This document shows positions 13,467-20,524 of a stretch of DNA of 24,105 nt, piece by piece. Source of the DNA: a virus. Within the stretch, counting starts at the first letter, position 1. Every line of letters begins with the position of its first letter. Below the pieces are notes generated by a model, which was given only the letters and a program-made list of their open reading frames with translations, did not search any database and was not told the DNA's origin. The position numbers and the translations under genes were made by a program. Where the stretch lies: IMG/VR virus record IMGVR_UViG_3300005617_000520, positions 1 through 24,105 of that record. One strand, 5' to 3'.

Positions 13467-13714
13467 AAATTTTAATAGAATATAATACCCACGATGATAT
13501 ATATATTATTAAATTCATATATGCAGGAATAGTATTTTACGCACCGTTAGAACAGCAAGGTGATATGAGTTTATCTGCTGAGTTGCTAGAAAAACCAATT
13601 GCTGATTTAATGAATTTATGTATTCAAGAACTTAAAGATATTAAGCAACAGAAATTGGCAAAACATCAAGCTGAAGAAGGTAGCATAAAATTTTATGGAG
13701 TTGATTATTCATGA
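13463..13714 (+). CDS. 83-aa hypothetical protein
   Basis: Starts in an ATGA overlap with the scaffold stop. It is beta-then-helix (MKILIEYNTHDDIYIIKFIYAGIVFYAPL..., LMNLCIQELKDIKQQKLAKHQAEEGS). The C-terminal helix is amphipathic. Position among head-assembly genes suggests a virion or assembly role, unproven. Confidence 0.65.
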   Translation: MKILIEYNTHDDIYIIKFIYAGIVFYAPLEQQGDMSLSAELLEKPIADLMNLCIQELKDIKQQKLAKHQAEEGSIKFYGVDYS

Positions 13715-13908
13715 AAAAACACAATCGTTACTCTGAAGCTCGCGGCCCCGAAAATCTTGGAGACAAGATGGATAAGGATATGATAAAGAAATATGGAAAG
13801 GATAAAGAAATTCCACCTTTCATCAACGCCAAGGAGGGCAGAGATGAATATGGTAAGGAACAATCTATTTCTTACGGAAACTCTGGAGAAGGCTATGACC
13901 AGGAATAA
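13711..13908 (+). CDS. 65-aa hydrophilic hypothetical protein
   Basis: ATGA overlap with the previous gene. Highly charged and low in hydrophobic residues (MKKHNRYSEARGPENLGDKMDKDMIKKYGKDKEIPPF...), so probably disordered or nucleic-acid associated. The SEARGPENLGDKM start and GKEQ-x-S-x-G tail have no family I recognise. Confidence 0.6.
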   Translation: MKKHNRYSEARGPENLGDKMDKDMIKKYGKDKEIPPFINAKEGRDEYGKEQSISYGNSGEGYDQE

Positions 13909-14089
13909 AAATGATTTAGCCTATACTGAGTTACGATCTCGTCCTGCTAGCTCTGTAATGCAGTCTAAGGCGGGAGTTTCATCGAGTGATAGTAAAGCAG
14001 TACAAGATCATTTGGACGAACAAGGTCGGATCGCTGACAGCGACCATGGACGATTTTATTTAGAGAATGCAACGGCTACACAGTTTTAA
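13895..14089 (+). CDS. 64-aa hydrophilic hypothetical protein
   Basis: ATG 13895 is preceded by GGAGAAGG, which decides this start over the earlier in-frame ATG at 13793. The protein (MTRNKNDLAYTELRSRPASSVMQS..., DHGRFYLENATATQF) is polar and short, and overlaps the previous gene by 14 bp. Part of a run of four tiny genes between scaffold and the initiator cassette. Confidence 0.6.
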   Translation: MTRNKNDLAYTELRSRPASSVMQSKAGVSSSDSKAVQDHLDEQGRIADSDHGRFYLENATATQF

Positions 14090-14098
14090 GGAGCTAAT

Positions 14099-14260
14099 AT
14101 GCCAATACCAGGCGATAATGGAAACCCCAGAGCAGAGCGAGATGCTCAAAATAAGCGTATTACAATTGAAGCAGAGCGCGGCGCTTTGGTTCAAAAAGAA
14201 GTCAACTTTAATCCTCCAGCCCCTCCCGAAAAGAATGTATTTGGAGTAATGCATAAATGA
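14099..14260 (+). CDS. 53-aa hypothetical protein
   Basis: A strong AAGGAGCTAAT ribosome site precedes the ATG. MPIPGDNGNPRAERDAQNKR... ending NFNPPAPPEKNVFGVMHK; proline-rich C terminus, no transmembrane segment. The next gene starts in the ATGA at its end and contains a similar WNPPAQNEF motif, so the two may be diverged duplicates. Confidence 0.6.
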   Translation: MPIPGDNGNPRAERDAQNKRITIEAERGALVQKEVNFNPPAPPEKNVFGVMHK

Positions 14261-14424
14261 CCCCAAAAAACAGCAATACAGACGCGTCATACGAAGATAT
14301 GGTTAAGGGTAAGCCTGAGATATGGGAACAGAGCGAAGTCGCCACCTGGAACCCTCCAGCTCAAAATGAATTTGAGAAGGCGAAATGGAATTCTAATGGC
14401 TATGATCAGATAGGTGCGAAATAG
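14257..14424 (+). CDS. 55-aa hypothetical protein
   Basis: ATGA-coupled to the gene before. MTPKNSNTDASYEDMVKGKPEIWEQ, then WNPPAQNEFEKAKWNSNGYDQIGAK. The NPPAxxE element is shared with the preceding 53-aa protein (NPPAPPE). It is the last gene before the inserted initiator cassette. Function unknown. Confidence 0.6.
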   Translation: MTPKNSNTDASYEDMVKGKPEIWEQSEVATWNPPAQNEFEKAKWNSNGYDQIGAK

Positions 14425-14570
14425 TCAGGATGAAATAATCGTAATCAGGTGATTTCCCAGATCTGGTAAATCTGGGAGGTCTCGTTTTGTACAGAAAATT
14501 TAATGTCAGGCAAATTATATCGTGTTGTACCGATAAATCAACAGATTGATTTGCCTGCAAGGAAAATATC
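14425..14570. promoter_or_regulatory. Intergenic control region with two inverted repeats
   Basis: TCCCAGAT (14455-14462) and ATCTGGGA (14470-14477) form an 8-bp stem with a 7-nt loop, followed by CGTTTTG, which is too short a T-run to call a terminator with confidence. CAGGCAAAT (14507-14515) and ATTTGCCTG (14549-14557) are perfect 9-bp inverted arms 33 nt apart, the second ending 1 bp before the AAGGAAA ribosome site of the next gene. Possible attenuator plus operator pair. Confidence 0.45.
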
Positions 14571-15188
14571 ATGTCATTTGAGCTCAATTTAGCCATCATC
14601 CCCAATCGTATTTATTATCTGGAAGGCGTTCAATTATCTTACATTAAAATTTATGTCCATATTTTTAATCTTTGGCATAGCAATAAGCCTTGTTTTATTG
14701 GGATTAAAGAATTTATGCAAAGAACTGGTTTAAAGAAAACAGCAGTTTATGACGCTCTTAACTTTTTTGAAAAAATGGGAGAAATAAAAAGGGTCACAAA
14801 AGGAAATAAAAGATACATTTTGCAACCTGTTAAAGCAATTGAAACTGAAATTGAGGATGTAGATGAGCTACCGGAATCGAGATCAAATAATAATCATGTT
14901 TCCGTTGTAGCGGAAAAGGTTTCCGCGATAGCGGAAAATCTTTCCGCCAACGCGGAACATAATAATAAATATAATAATAAATATAATAAAAGCTTTTGCG
15001 CTTCGCCTGAAAAGACAAAAAACGAACAGCAAAAGCGGGAGAATGAGAGAAAGCACAGTTTTGCAGAAAAGAAGCCTCCACTGGCAAGTGTTGAAAATCA
15101 AACTACATCCTATGATCCCAATAGAGCAGGGTCTGCTCTAAAAGCAAGCATTCACCTAGAGGATTATATTAAACGGCAGCATCATTGA
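14571..15188 (+). CDS. HTH replication-initiator-like protein with in-gene iterons
   Basis: 205 aa. Residues about 20-85 form a winged helix: a helix IKIYVHIFNLWHSN, then IGIKEFMQRTGLKKTAVYDALNFFEKMG as the helix-turn-helix, then a wing KRVTKGNKRYIL. Residues 110-130 are three 7-residue repeats (VSVVAEK, VSAIAEN, LSANAEH), encoded by three 21-bp palindromic DNA repeats. NNKYNNKYNK, encoded by an AT-only tract, follows. The C terminus is charged and probably disordered up to a short amphipathic end. A DNA-binding head, in-gene iterons and adjacent AT-rich DNA resemble lambda O and its origin. It is not closely similar to the initiator-like protein at 4968-5495. Ribosome site AAGGAAAA. Confidence 0.72.
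   Translation: MSFELNLAIIPNRIYYLEGVQLSYIKIYVHIFNLWHSNKPCFIGIKEFMQRTGLKKTAVYDALNFFEKMGEIKRVTKGNKRYILQPVKAIETEIEDVDELPESRSNNNHVSVVAEKVSAIAENLSANAEHNNKYNNKYNKSFCASPEKTKNEQQKRENERKHSFAEKKPPLASVENQTTSYDPNRAGSALKASIHLEDYIKRQHH
14898..14960. repeat. Three 21-bp in-gene palindromic iterons
   Basis: Units at 14898-14918, 14919-14939 and 14940-14960, each of the form TTTCCG-N5-GCGGAA with variable centres (TTGTA, CGATA, CCAAC). The arms are palindromic and fully conserved; the centre varies. The period is seven codons, so the reading frame is kept. Confidence 0.85.
14961..14990. repeat. AT-only tandem repeat next to the iterons (possible unwinding element)
   Basis: AATAATAAATAT is repeated twice (14961-14972, 14973-14984) and followed by AATAAA. 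It contains no G or C over 30 bp, in the position where replication origins such as lambda ori have their AT-rich melting region. Confidence 0.7.
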
Positions 15189-15886
15189 TGGGATTTGAGA
15201 TAGTCGATTGCGGATTGCAAAAGTTCTATCGATTCATAGAAACCGCCTATTCCAGTATTACACCTATGGCATAGTAAACCTCTAATCTTTTTGGTGACGT
15301 GACAATGATCTATAGCAAGATTCTTTGTTCCTTGTTTTGAATGTGGCGAGACCATTGATTCGGGTTTATTGCATATTTTACATAAATAATTTTGACTTAT
15401 TAGCATATTTTTATAATCTTTTATTGAGACTTTTATATAATTTCCTGGTTTTCCAAGATGGATATAGTTTCTAACTTGTTTATATCCTATAGGTCTGTTA
15501 TCTCGTGCCTTTTCATATCTAATTGAATTACAATATCTGCATTGTGACCAGTTTCTATTTTTTACTTTGTAAACTTCATGTTTTTTTAATTCGCCGTGAA
15601 TATTACAAATTTTAACAATTCCTTCAGACATTTTTTTCTTTTCTGGTAATTCTGTGGATTTATGACGAGACATTCTTACACGATGCATTATACAGAGACT
15701 TGATCTTTGTTTTTCATCTCTGGGATTATTACAACTTTCGACTCTACATGTTCCACCATATCTTTTTCTATTCGGTTTATCATAACTACCATAAACTTTC
15801 ATACGCCAATTATGTGCTTGGCAGATATTTCCTGACCGAACTAAATTAATACAGTCATTTATTGTACATTTATCGCCTTTTGCCAT
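15182..15886 (-). CDS. Endonuclease VII-like HNH nuclease
   Basis: 234 aa. The C-terminal domain (about 160-230) has zinc ligands CKIC (169-172) and CHRC (206-209) and the catalytic block LAIDHCHVTKKIRGLLC (190-206), ending in AIDYL: the recombination endonuclease VII family pattern. The N terminus has two zinc modules of the C-x4-C...C-x2-H form, CTINDC/CQAH (7-25) and CRVESC/CIMH (47-68). Endonuclease VII resolves branched DNA before packaging, but free-standing HNH genes of this type are also mobile. It runs opposite to all neighbours, converges on the initiator gene with a 7-bp overlap, and has its own AGGAG site. Confidence 0.85.
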   Translation of the reverse strand: MAKGDKCTINDCINLVRSGNICQAHNWRMKVYGSYDKPNRKRYGGTCRVESCNNPRDEKQRSSLCIMHRVRMSRHKSTELPEKKKMSEGIVKICNIHGELKKHEVYKVKNRNWSQCRYCNSIRYEKARDNRPIGYKQVRNYIHLGKPGNYIKVSIKDYKNMLISQNYLCKICNKPESMVSPHSKQGTKNLAIDHCHVTKKIRGLLCHRCNTGIGGFYESIELLQSAIDYLKSHQ

Positions 15887-15898
15887 TAGTATCTCCTC

Positions 15899-16057
15899 TT
15901 GTTTTTTGTAAAAATTAAAAGCATAATTTATTCAAGCGTGTAGATAAGACAGTTCCGCTTCTGTCAAAAGAGCGCGAAAGCGTCCTCCGCTCGGACAATG
16001 TAAAAAGAACGCCATAACTGGCATTAATTTATATCATTGTACGATGAGGGTATCTAC
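15899..16057 (+). promoter_or_regulatory. Coat-gene promoter and structured leader
   Basis: TTGTTT (15899-15904), a 17-bp spacer, CATAAT (15922-15927, 5 of 6 to the -10). The resulting leader of about 120 nt holds several small hairpins: GACAG/CTGTC (15948-15965), GTCC/GGAC (15982-15996) and GCCA/TGGC (16011-16022). It would give the coat gene its own transcript despite the reversed endonuclease gene upstream. Confidence 0.45.
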
Positions 16058-17314
16058 ATGTCAACAAATATATTTGAGGTTACGAGTTATGTGCTCGACG
16101 AAACCTTTATTCGATTCATCAATTACCTCAATTTCGCAAAAGTTGCAAATCGCAACCTCGAAGGCGATTTTAAATCACTTAAATACGCAACAGGCCAAAC
16201 AATTAACTATCGTTTAGAAGAAAGATATCTAGGCGGAGAAGGTGCGACAGCAACTTCAGAAGCGCGAGTGCAGGTCATTCGTCCTTTAACGATTAGTAAA
16301 CAATTCCATACAATGGTTGAGTTTACAGGCTTTGAATTAACATTCGATCGTGCACGTGACCAACCCTATTTAGACATGATGCTTAATCCACGAGCTAAAA
16401 CATTGGCTAATAAGGTTGAGAAATTCATCGCAAGTGACACATTTCAAAAGCAAGTTTATCAATACGTTGGAACTCCTGGTGTTGCTATTAGTTTTGCTAC
16501 AGTAACCGAAGCAGACGCTTATATGACGGCTTTAGGCATACCTGAAGACGGTAACCGATATTTTGCTAACGATCCTTTCGTATCAGCGGGATTGTCAGTA
16601 GCTCTGCAAAACGTATTTAACATGACTGTTAACCGTGGCGCATTGCTGGATGGTTTTATCGGCCACTTATCAGGCTTTGATTTCTTCAAAACTAACTTCT
16701 TAAATCGACAAATTGCTGGCACCCCTGGTGCGACTGGTGGAACACCTCCAACAGGCTTTGTTGCTGCTGGTATCATCACGAACGGCCCGGTTACAGGCGG
16801 AAATAGTTTTGTTTTATCTGGGTTGTCTACCTCAACAGGCCAAGTATTATTTAATGTTGGCGATCTAGTAACTCTCGATGTAGCCGCTGAAGTATATATG
16901 ATTAATCCATTAACATATGAACCCATGTATAACAAAACAGCTCAATTTGTTGTTGCTGCACAGTTAATTTCAGATGGTTCTGGTACGCAAACATTAACTG
17001 TTAATCCAACAATTGTAGTTAGTGGTGCACGTCAAAATATTTCAGCTGCTATCCCTGATAATACACAATTGTATTTAGCCACTAGCCATAACGTATCAAT
17101 TGCTTATCACAATCAAGCGGTTGTGTTTGCAGCTCCTCCAATCAAGGAATTGAAGGGTGGTGTTGAAGTTATTACCACATACAGTGATTTGTACAAAATG
17201 GCAATGACTTACACATTGGGCGCTGATATCCGAAATTACATTCAATTAGATCGTTTGGATGTTATTTGCGGTGACGCAATCAATCCGGAATTTGCCGTAA
17301 TCGTAATGTCCTAA
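16058..17314 (+). CDS. Major coat protein (P22 gp5-like)
   Basis: 418 aa, close to P22 coat (430 aa). The ATG at 16058 was chosen for the GAGGG ribosome site; an ATG seven codons upstream has none. Features: N-terminal helix ETFIRFINYLNFAKVANRN; GATATSEARVQVI-x-PLTISKQFHTMVEFTG, where the P22-like coats have their conserved early strand region; RAKTLANKVEKFIASD spine-type helix; a Gly/Thr-rich insertion (about 225-290); and a C-terminal IQLDRLDVICGDAINPEFAVIV strand. Forms the icosahedral shell with the HK97-type fold around the scaffold. Confidence 0.88.
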   Translation: MSTNIFEVTSYVLDETFIRFINYLNFAKVANRNLEGDFKSLKYATGQTINYRLEERYLGGEGATATSEARVQVIRPLTISKQFHTMVEFTGFELTFDRARDQPYLDMMLNPRAKTLANKVEKFIASDTFQKQVYQYVGTPGVAISFATVTEADAYMTALGIPEDGNRYFANDPFVSAGLSVALQNVFNMTVNRGALLDGFIGHLSGFDFFKTNFLNRQIAGTPGATGGTPPTGFVAAGIITNGPVTGGNSFVLSGLSTSTGQVLFNVGDLVTLDVAAEVYMINPLTYEPMYNKTAQFVVAAQLISDGSGTQTLTVNPTIVVSGARQNISAAIPDNTQLYLATSHNVSIAYHNQAVVFAAPPIKELKGGVEVITTYSDLYKMAMTYTLGADIRNYIQLDRLDVICGDAINPEFAVIVMS

Positions 17315-17358
17315 TAAGACATTACGATGTACCCACTAATTAAAAAGGAGTTTTAATC

Positions 17359-18717
17359 ATGGCTATAACTAGTATTTTACGCGATTGGGCAGATGGGGTA
17401 AGCATCGTTCGAATCGTATCAACGAACACATTAGCGGAAGTCGGAACAACAGGATACCTAACAGCGCAACTGGCAAACATCGAAGCATTAAACAACGGGC
17501 CATTTGAATGGGTTGTTAGTGATATGGTTTTAGTTTATGCAAGTAATGGTTGGGGATTTTTCCAAATTGATCCAGGATTTGCATCTTTAATTCCGTTCGT
17601 ATTTGGTGGTTCAGTTGTTGGTGCGCCAGTCACAGTCGGTGATTTTGCAGTATTCCAGTCAACAAGCGGTAATCTTGAAGATCTTGGATATCTTCCTTCT
17701 GATGCTGCTAAAACCCGTGTTGTTATGGCGGGCAGTGCGGTTGTTGCGAATCATATTGCATTGTTTCAAGATACAACCGGAACAATTGATGATACTGCGG
17801 CGACTGCTATCAATAATGGCAGTATTCAAGCTGGATTATCGGGAACTGCTGGTACATTAATTTCATATCCCGCTGTTGCAGCTAACGGTCATATGATTAT
17901 GGCAGCGGTTGGCAATGCTGGAAATTTTAACGCTACAATTAGTTCAATTTCTTCTCTTGGGCAGTCATCTGTTTATACTATTCCAGATCCAGGTGTTGCA
18001 ACAACTTCATTCTTGCTTGCAGATAGCGCAGGAACACAAAGCATTGCAACAGGAAGTTTATCTTTGGCACTCGGTAGTTTGTCAGCGTTACAAGGTAATC
18101 TCCAAGCGGGTTCAAGTGGTCATGCAGGAACAGTGTCTTCTTTTCCAGGCACAGCCGCAAATGGCAGTATTAAATTAGCTGCAATCAATAATTCATCTAA
18201 TAAGATTCTATCTATTAGCAATGCGGGCACATTAGGTCAAGATACGGTTCTCAATGTCTCTGACGCAGGTTTGGCAAATACTTATGTTGATCAATCACAA
18301 AGCGGCGCGACATCCCTTACTAATAAAGTATTTGTTAAAACAATTACAGCAACGGCGGCTGCATTAGCAACATCAGGTCATGTGGAAGTTATGGCAGCCC
18401 CTTCTGGTACTTCTCAGTTTAAAATCATGAATATCCGAGTTATGTATGCAGCAGCTGGTCTGAGTGGTGGTGGTGGCGATAGGTTACTGACTTTAACTGA
18501 CGGAACAATTGTATTTAACCAAGCGGGTATTACTGCGGCTTTACTTGGTACACCAATCTGGACGTTATGGGGTGGAACTGGTAATCCAATACCAGCAACT
18601 GTTTCTACTATTTCAACAGCTGGTGCGGCCATCTACTTGGTCTATTCGGGTGGTGCTGCTGATTACACGACCGGTCAGATTGTAATCGAAGTAGAATTGG
18701 CTCAAGTAACTGCATAA
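17359..18717 (+). CDS. Repeat-bearing head/decoration or fibre protein
   Basis: 452 aa, rich in Ala, Gly, Ser and Thr, and almost free of Cys. Two repeats with the same layout lie at about residues 156-220 and 248-310: (I/L)QAG-x-SG-x-AGT, then YP or FP, then AANG, then LAA or MAA, then SxS, GQ, and a closing D-x-G. Such SGTAGT-type beta repeats recur in virion surface proteins of many phages. Residues 1-110 carry an N-terminal part that could bind the capsid, and 340-452 form a beta-rich end. Ribosome site AAAAAGGAG. Exact role (decoration, head fibre) is inferred from position and composition. Confidence 0.65.
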   Translation: MAITSILRDWADGVSIVRIVSTNTLAEVGTTGYLTAQLANIEALNNGPFEWVVSDMVLVYASNGWGFFQIDPGFASLIPFVFGGSVVGAPVTVGDFAVFQSTSGNLEDLGYLPSDAAKTRVVMAGSAVVANHIALFQDTTGTIDDTAATAINNGSIQAGLSGTAGTLISYPAVAANGHMIMAAVGNAGNFNATISSISSLGQSSVYTIPDPGVATTSFLLADSAGTQSIATGSLSLALGSLSALQGNLQAGSSGHAGTVSSFPGTAANGSIKLAAINNSSNKILSISNAGTLGQDTVLNVSDAGLANTYVDQSQSGATSLTNKVFVKTITATAAALATSGHVEVMAAPSGTSQFKIMNIRVMYAAAGLSGGGGDRLLTLTDGTIVFNQAGITAALLGTPIWTLWGGTGNPIPATVSTISTAGAAIYLVYSGGAADYTTGQIVIEVELAQVTA

Positions 18718-18743
18718 TCAATGAATTTTAAGGAGATATGAAA

Positions 18744-18986
18744 ATGGCTGAATATGATGATGTAGACGGCGTTAAAGGCCAAGTAGAAAACGATCCCTAC
18801 TGTATGGATAGATCTTGGCAGTCCCGCAATGTGAAAGAAATGAACATGGCGAGTGGCTATCATAATATGGCTGATTTGGCTAATGCTTCTACCCCTCCAA
18901 CACAAATGAAGGGTGAGAAGAAGAATCCACAGTTGGCGCCCAATATGCCAGGTGAAAATATGTACGATTACGATAAAAACCGTTAA
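18744..18986 (+). CDS. 80-aa hypothetical protein
   Basis: The ATG at 18744 is preferred over 18738, which is only 2 nt from the AAGGAG site. Hydrophilic, Met- and Asn-rich (MAEYDDVDGVKGQVENDPYCMDRSW..., NMASGYHNMADLANASTPPT) and acidic at the start. A terminator follows. Possibly a minor virion protein. No family is recognised. Confidence 0.6.
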   Translation: MAEYDDVDGVKGQVENDPYCMDRSWQSRNVKEMNMASGYHNMADLANASTPPTQMKGEKKNPQLAPNMPGENMYDYDKNR

Positions 18987-19009
18987 GAATTCCTTATAGG
19001 TGATACCAC

Positions 19010-19032
19010 CCGCCCGAAAGGGCGGTTTTTTT
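19010..19032 (+). terminator. Intrinsic terminator
   Basis: CCGCCC, GAAA loop, GGGCGG, then seven T's (stem 19010-19025, T-run 19026-19032). A textbook rho-independent terminator and the clearest in the window. It lies inside the late gene series, not at its end, so it may separate the abundant coat transcript from downstream tail genes. Confidence 0.9.
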
Positions 19033-19043
19033 GAGGAGTTGTT

Positions 19044-19250
19044 ATGGGAAAAAAACACTTCATCCAAGATGCTATAAAACATCCTGGTGCTTTGAGAGTG
19101 AGTTTGCATATAAAAGAAGGCGAAAAAATTCCAGCTAAAAAGTTGGAAAAGGCTTCGCATTCTGAAAATCCGACTATGCGAAAACGTGCTGTTTTAGCTG
19201 AAACATTATCTCATATGAACAATAGACACAACGATAAAAGCCGAGGTTAA
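19044..19250 (+). CDS. 68-aa basic small phage protein
   Basis: MGKKHFIQDAIKHPGALRVSLHIKEGEKIPAKKL... with RKRAVLAETL near the C terminus. The 'AIKHPGAL ... KRA-x-LA-x-TL' pattern recurs among short, basic proteins encoded near capsid genes of many phages. High Lys/Arg/His content suggests DNA binding, possibly packaged with the genome. Ribosome site GAGGAG directly after the terminator. Confidence 0.65.
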   Translation: MGKKHFIQDAIKHPGALRVSLHIKEGEKIPAKKLEKASHSENPTMRKRAVLAETLSHMNNRHNDKSRG

Positions 19251-19251
19251 A

Positions 19252-19434
19252 ATGCCACTTTTAGCTGGTAAAAAGAACATTGGTCATAATATTTCAGAAA
19301 TGGAAAATGCGGGCCATCCTAGGGCGCTAGCGATTGCTGCAAGCCTCAATGAAGCCAGAAAAACGAGTACAAAATTGCCAAAAAATAATAATTCAAATAA
19401 TAAAGTGCATGGTAGGCACAATGAGTATAGATAG
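19252..19434 (+). CDS. 60-aa basic small phage protein (DUF6496-like)
   Basis: MPLLAGKKNIGHNISEMENAGHPRALAIAASLNEARK matches a common small phage pattern: P-L-x-x-G-K, then N-I, then a G-(H/Y)-P followed by A-(I/V)-A-I/A-A-x-x-x-A. The last 20 residues are basic and polar. Function unknown. It starts 1 bp after the previous stop and forms a pair with it. Confidence 0.65.
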   Translation: MPLLAGKKNIGHNISEMENAGHPRALAIAASLNEARKTSTKLPKNNNSNNKVHGRHNEYR

Positions 19435-19446
19435 ACAAGGATTTTT

Positions 19447-19764
19447 ATGGCTATGAATCAGGAAAAACCAAATAAAGAAGGCCAGTTTGAATATTTAGGG
19501 CGATGGGTAGATAAAAAACATTTTCGTGCATTTGTTTATAATGATATTGAACAAAAATTAGCAAACTCATATGAAGAATATAATAAATTAGTGTCTTCTG
19601 GTTTATGGTTTGCATCCAAAAAAATTGCTATTTCTACAAAAATAAATCTTGAAATAGTCGAAAAAATGCAAAAATGTGACGAAAAACATGAAAATGTAGA
19701 AGATAAGGATCAGGTTCAATTAAAAAACGACAAAAAGTCACTTAAGTTTAACAGATCGAGGTAA
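19447..19764 (+). CDS. 105-aa basic hypothetical protein
   Basis: The ATG at 19447 follows AAGGATTTTT. The N-terminal EGQFEYLGRWVDKKHFRAFVYN looks like a small folded beta module, then helices and a Lys/Asn-rich tail (KSLKFNRSR). No family is recognised. The position between small basic proteins and the adaptor gene suggests a virion-associated role. Confidence 0.6.
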   Translation: MAMNQEKPNKEGQFEYLGRWVDKKHFRAFVYNDIEQKLANSYEEYNKLVSSGLWFASKKIAISTKINLEIVEKMQKCDEKHENVEDKDQVQLKNDKKSLKFNRSR

Positions 19765-19769
19765 TTGCT

Positions 19770-20495
19770 ATGGCATTTGCTCAATCAGTCAGAGGATTTC
19801 TTAAAAATGCATATATGCTGATTGATCCAGCTAATCCAACACAGCCATTGGTGGGAGATACGCAATTATTGGGGTTACAGTTTCTAAATGAATTAATTTC
19901 CTCATTTAGTGGTACTGGATTGATGTTAACTGTGGCAAAGCAAGTCGACTTTACAATGTCTATAGGACAGCAATTTGTGACATTTGCTGATGCGAATTAT
20001 GTACCCGCTGCTGATGTACAGCAAGGGAGATTAGCAAATCTACAAAATGCATGGTTAACACTCGATGGTGTTACCTATCCTTTAGTAGATGAATCAAGAA
20101 ATGTTTTTTATGATAGTTATAAATATGATCCTCAAGAAGGATTGCCAAGATTTGTCATTATACAAAATCAAACAAACGTGACAAGTATGCGGGTATACCC
20201 TTCTCCTTCTCAGGTATATCAACTATCAGTGTACGGAAAATTTGAATTACCAAATTTAGATATCAACGGTGATATGGGTGAATTGCCACTCTATTACGTA
20301 AGATTTCTTAGATTAGCAGTTGCTAAAGATTTTTCATACTACTTAGGTCGTACTGAAGCATGGACGGACAAACTTGAAAGAGAGCTTGTCAAATCTGAAG
20401 CAGATATGCAGGCAACTAGCGCTGTAAATTTATGCATATCAGCAGAACATGATTCATATTTAAACGGTTCGTGGCGGGTCAGAGCAGGAATTTGA
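19770..20495 (+). CDS. Head-to-tail adaptor (P22 gp4-like)
   Basis: 241 aa, longer than P22 gp4 (166 aa). Start FAQSVRGFLKNAYMLI resembles gp4-type N-terminal helices, and FLNELISSFSG is the second helix; MGELPLYYVRFLRLAVAKDFSYYLG matches the C-terminal helix pattern of adaptor proteins that bind portal. The middle is beta-rich. It lies between coat and the tail hub, where P22 has gene 4. The call rests on position and helix layout; ribosome site GAGGT. Confidence 0.65.
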   Translation: MAFAQSVRGFLKNAYMLIDPANPTQPLVGDTQLLGLQFLNELISSFSGTGLMLTVAKQVDFTMSIGQQFVTFADANYVPAADVQQGRLANLQNAWLTLDGVTYPLVDESRNVFYDSYKYDPQEGLPRFVIIQNQTNVTSMRVYPSPSQVYQLSVYGKFELPNLDINGDMGELPLYYVRFLRLAVAKDFSYYLGRTEAWTDKLERELVKSEADMQATSAVNLCISAEHDSYLNGSWRVRAGI

Positions 20496-20524
20496 TCAAA
20501 AAATGAACAAAAATGGACTTTTAA

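Noticed and set aside
14455-14477. Hairpin as intrinsic terminator of the scaffold-region genes
   Set aside because: The 8-bp stem is real, but only a broken T-run follows, so it is recorded as a control element and not as a terminator.
14900-14990. CRISPR-like array
   Set aside because: The 21-bp units are directly adjacent, palindromic and in frame, with only 5-nt variable centres; there are no spacers of CRISPR length and no cas genes.
16519-16935. Long - strand frame inside the coat gene
   Set aside because: It lies wholly within the well-supported coat gene, with no ribosome site or recognisable domain; a shadow frame.
18702-19160. - strand frame of 152 codons
   Set aside because: It spans a terminator, two supported + strand genes and their ribosome sites; no domain seen.
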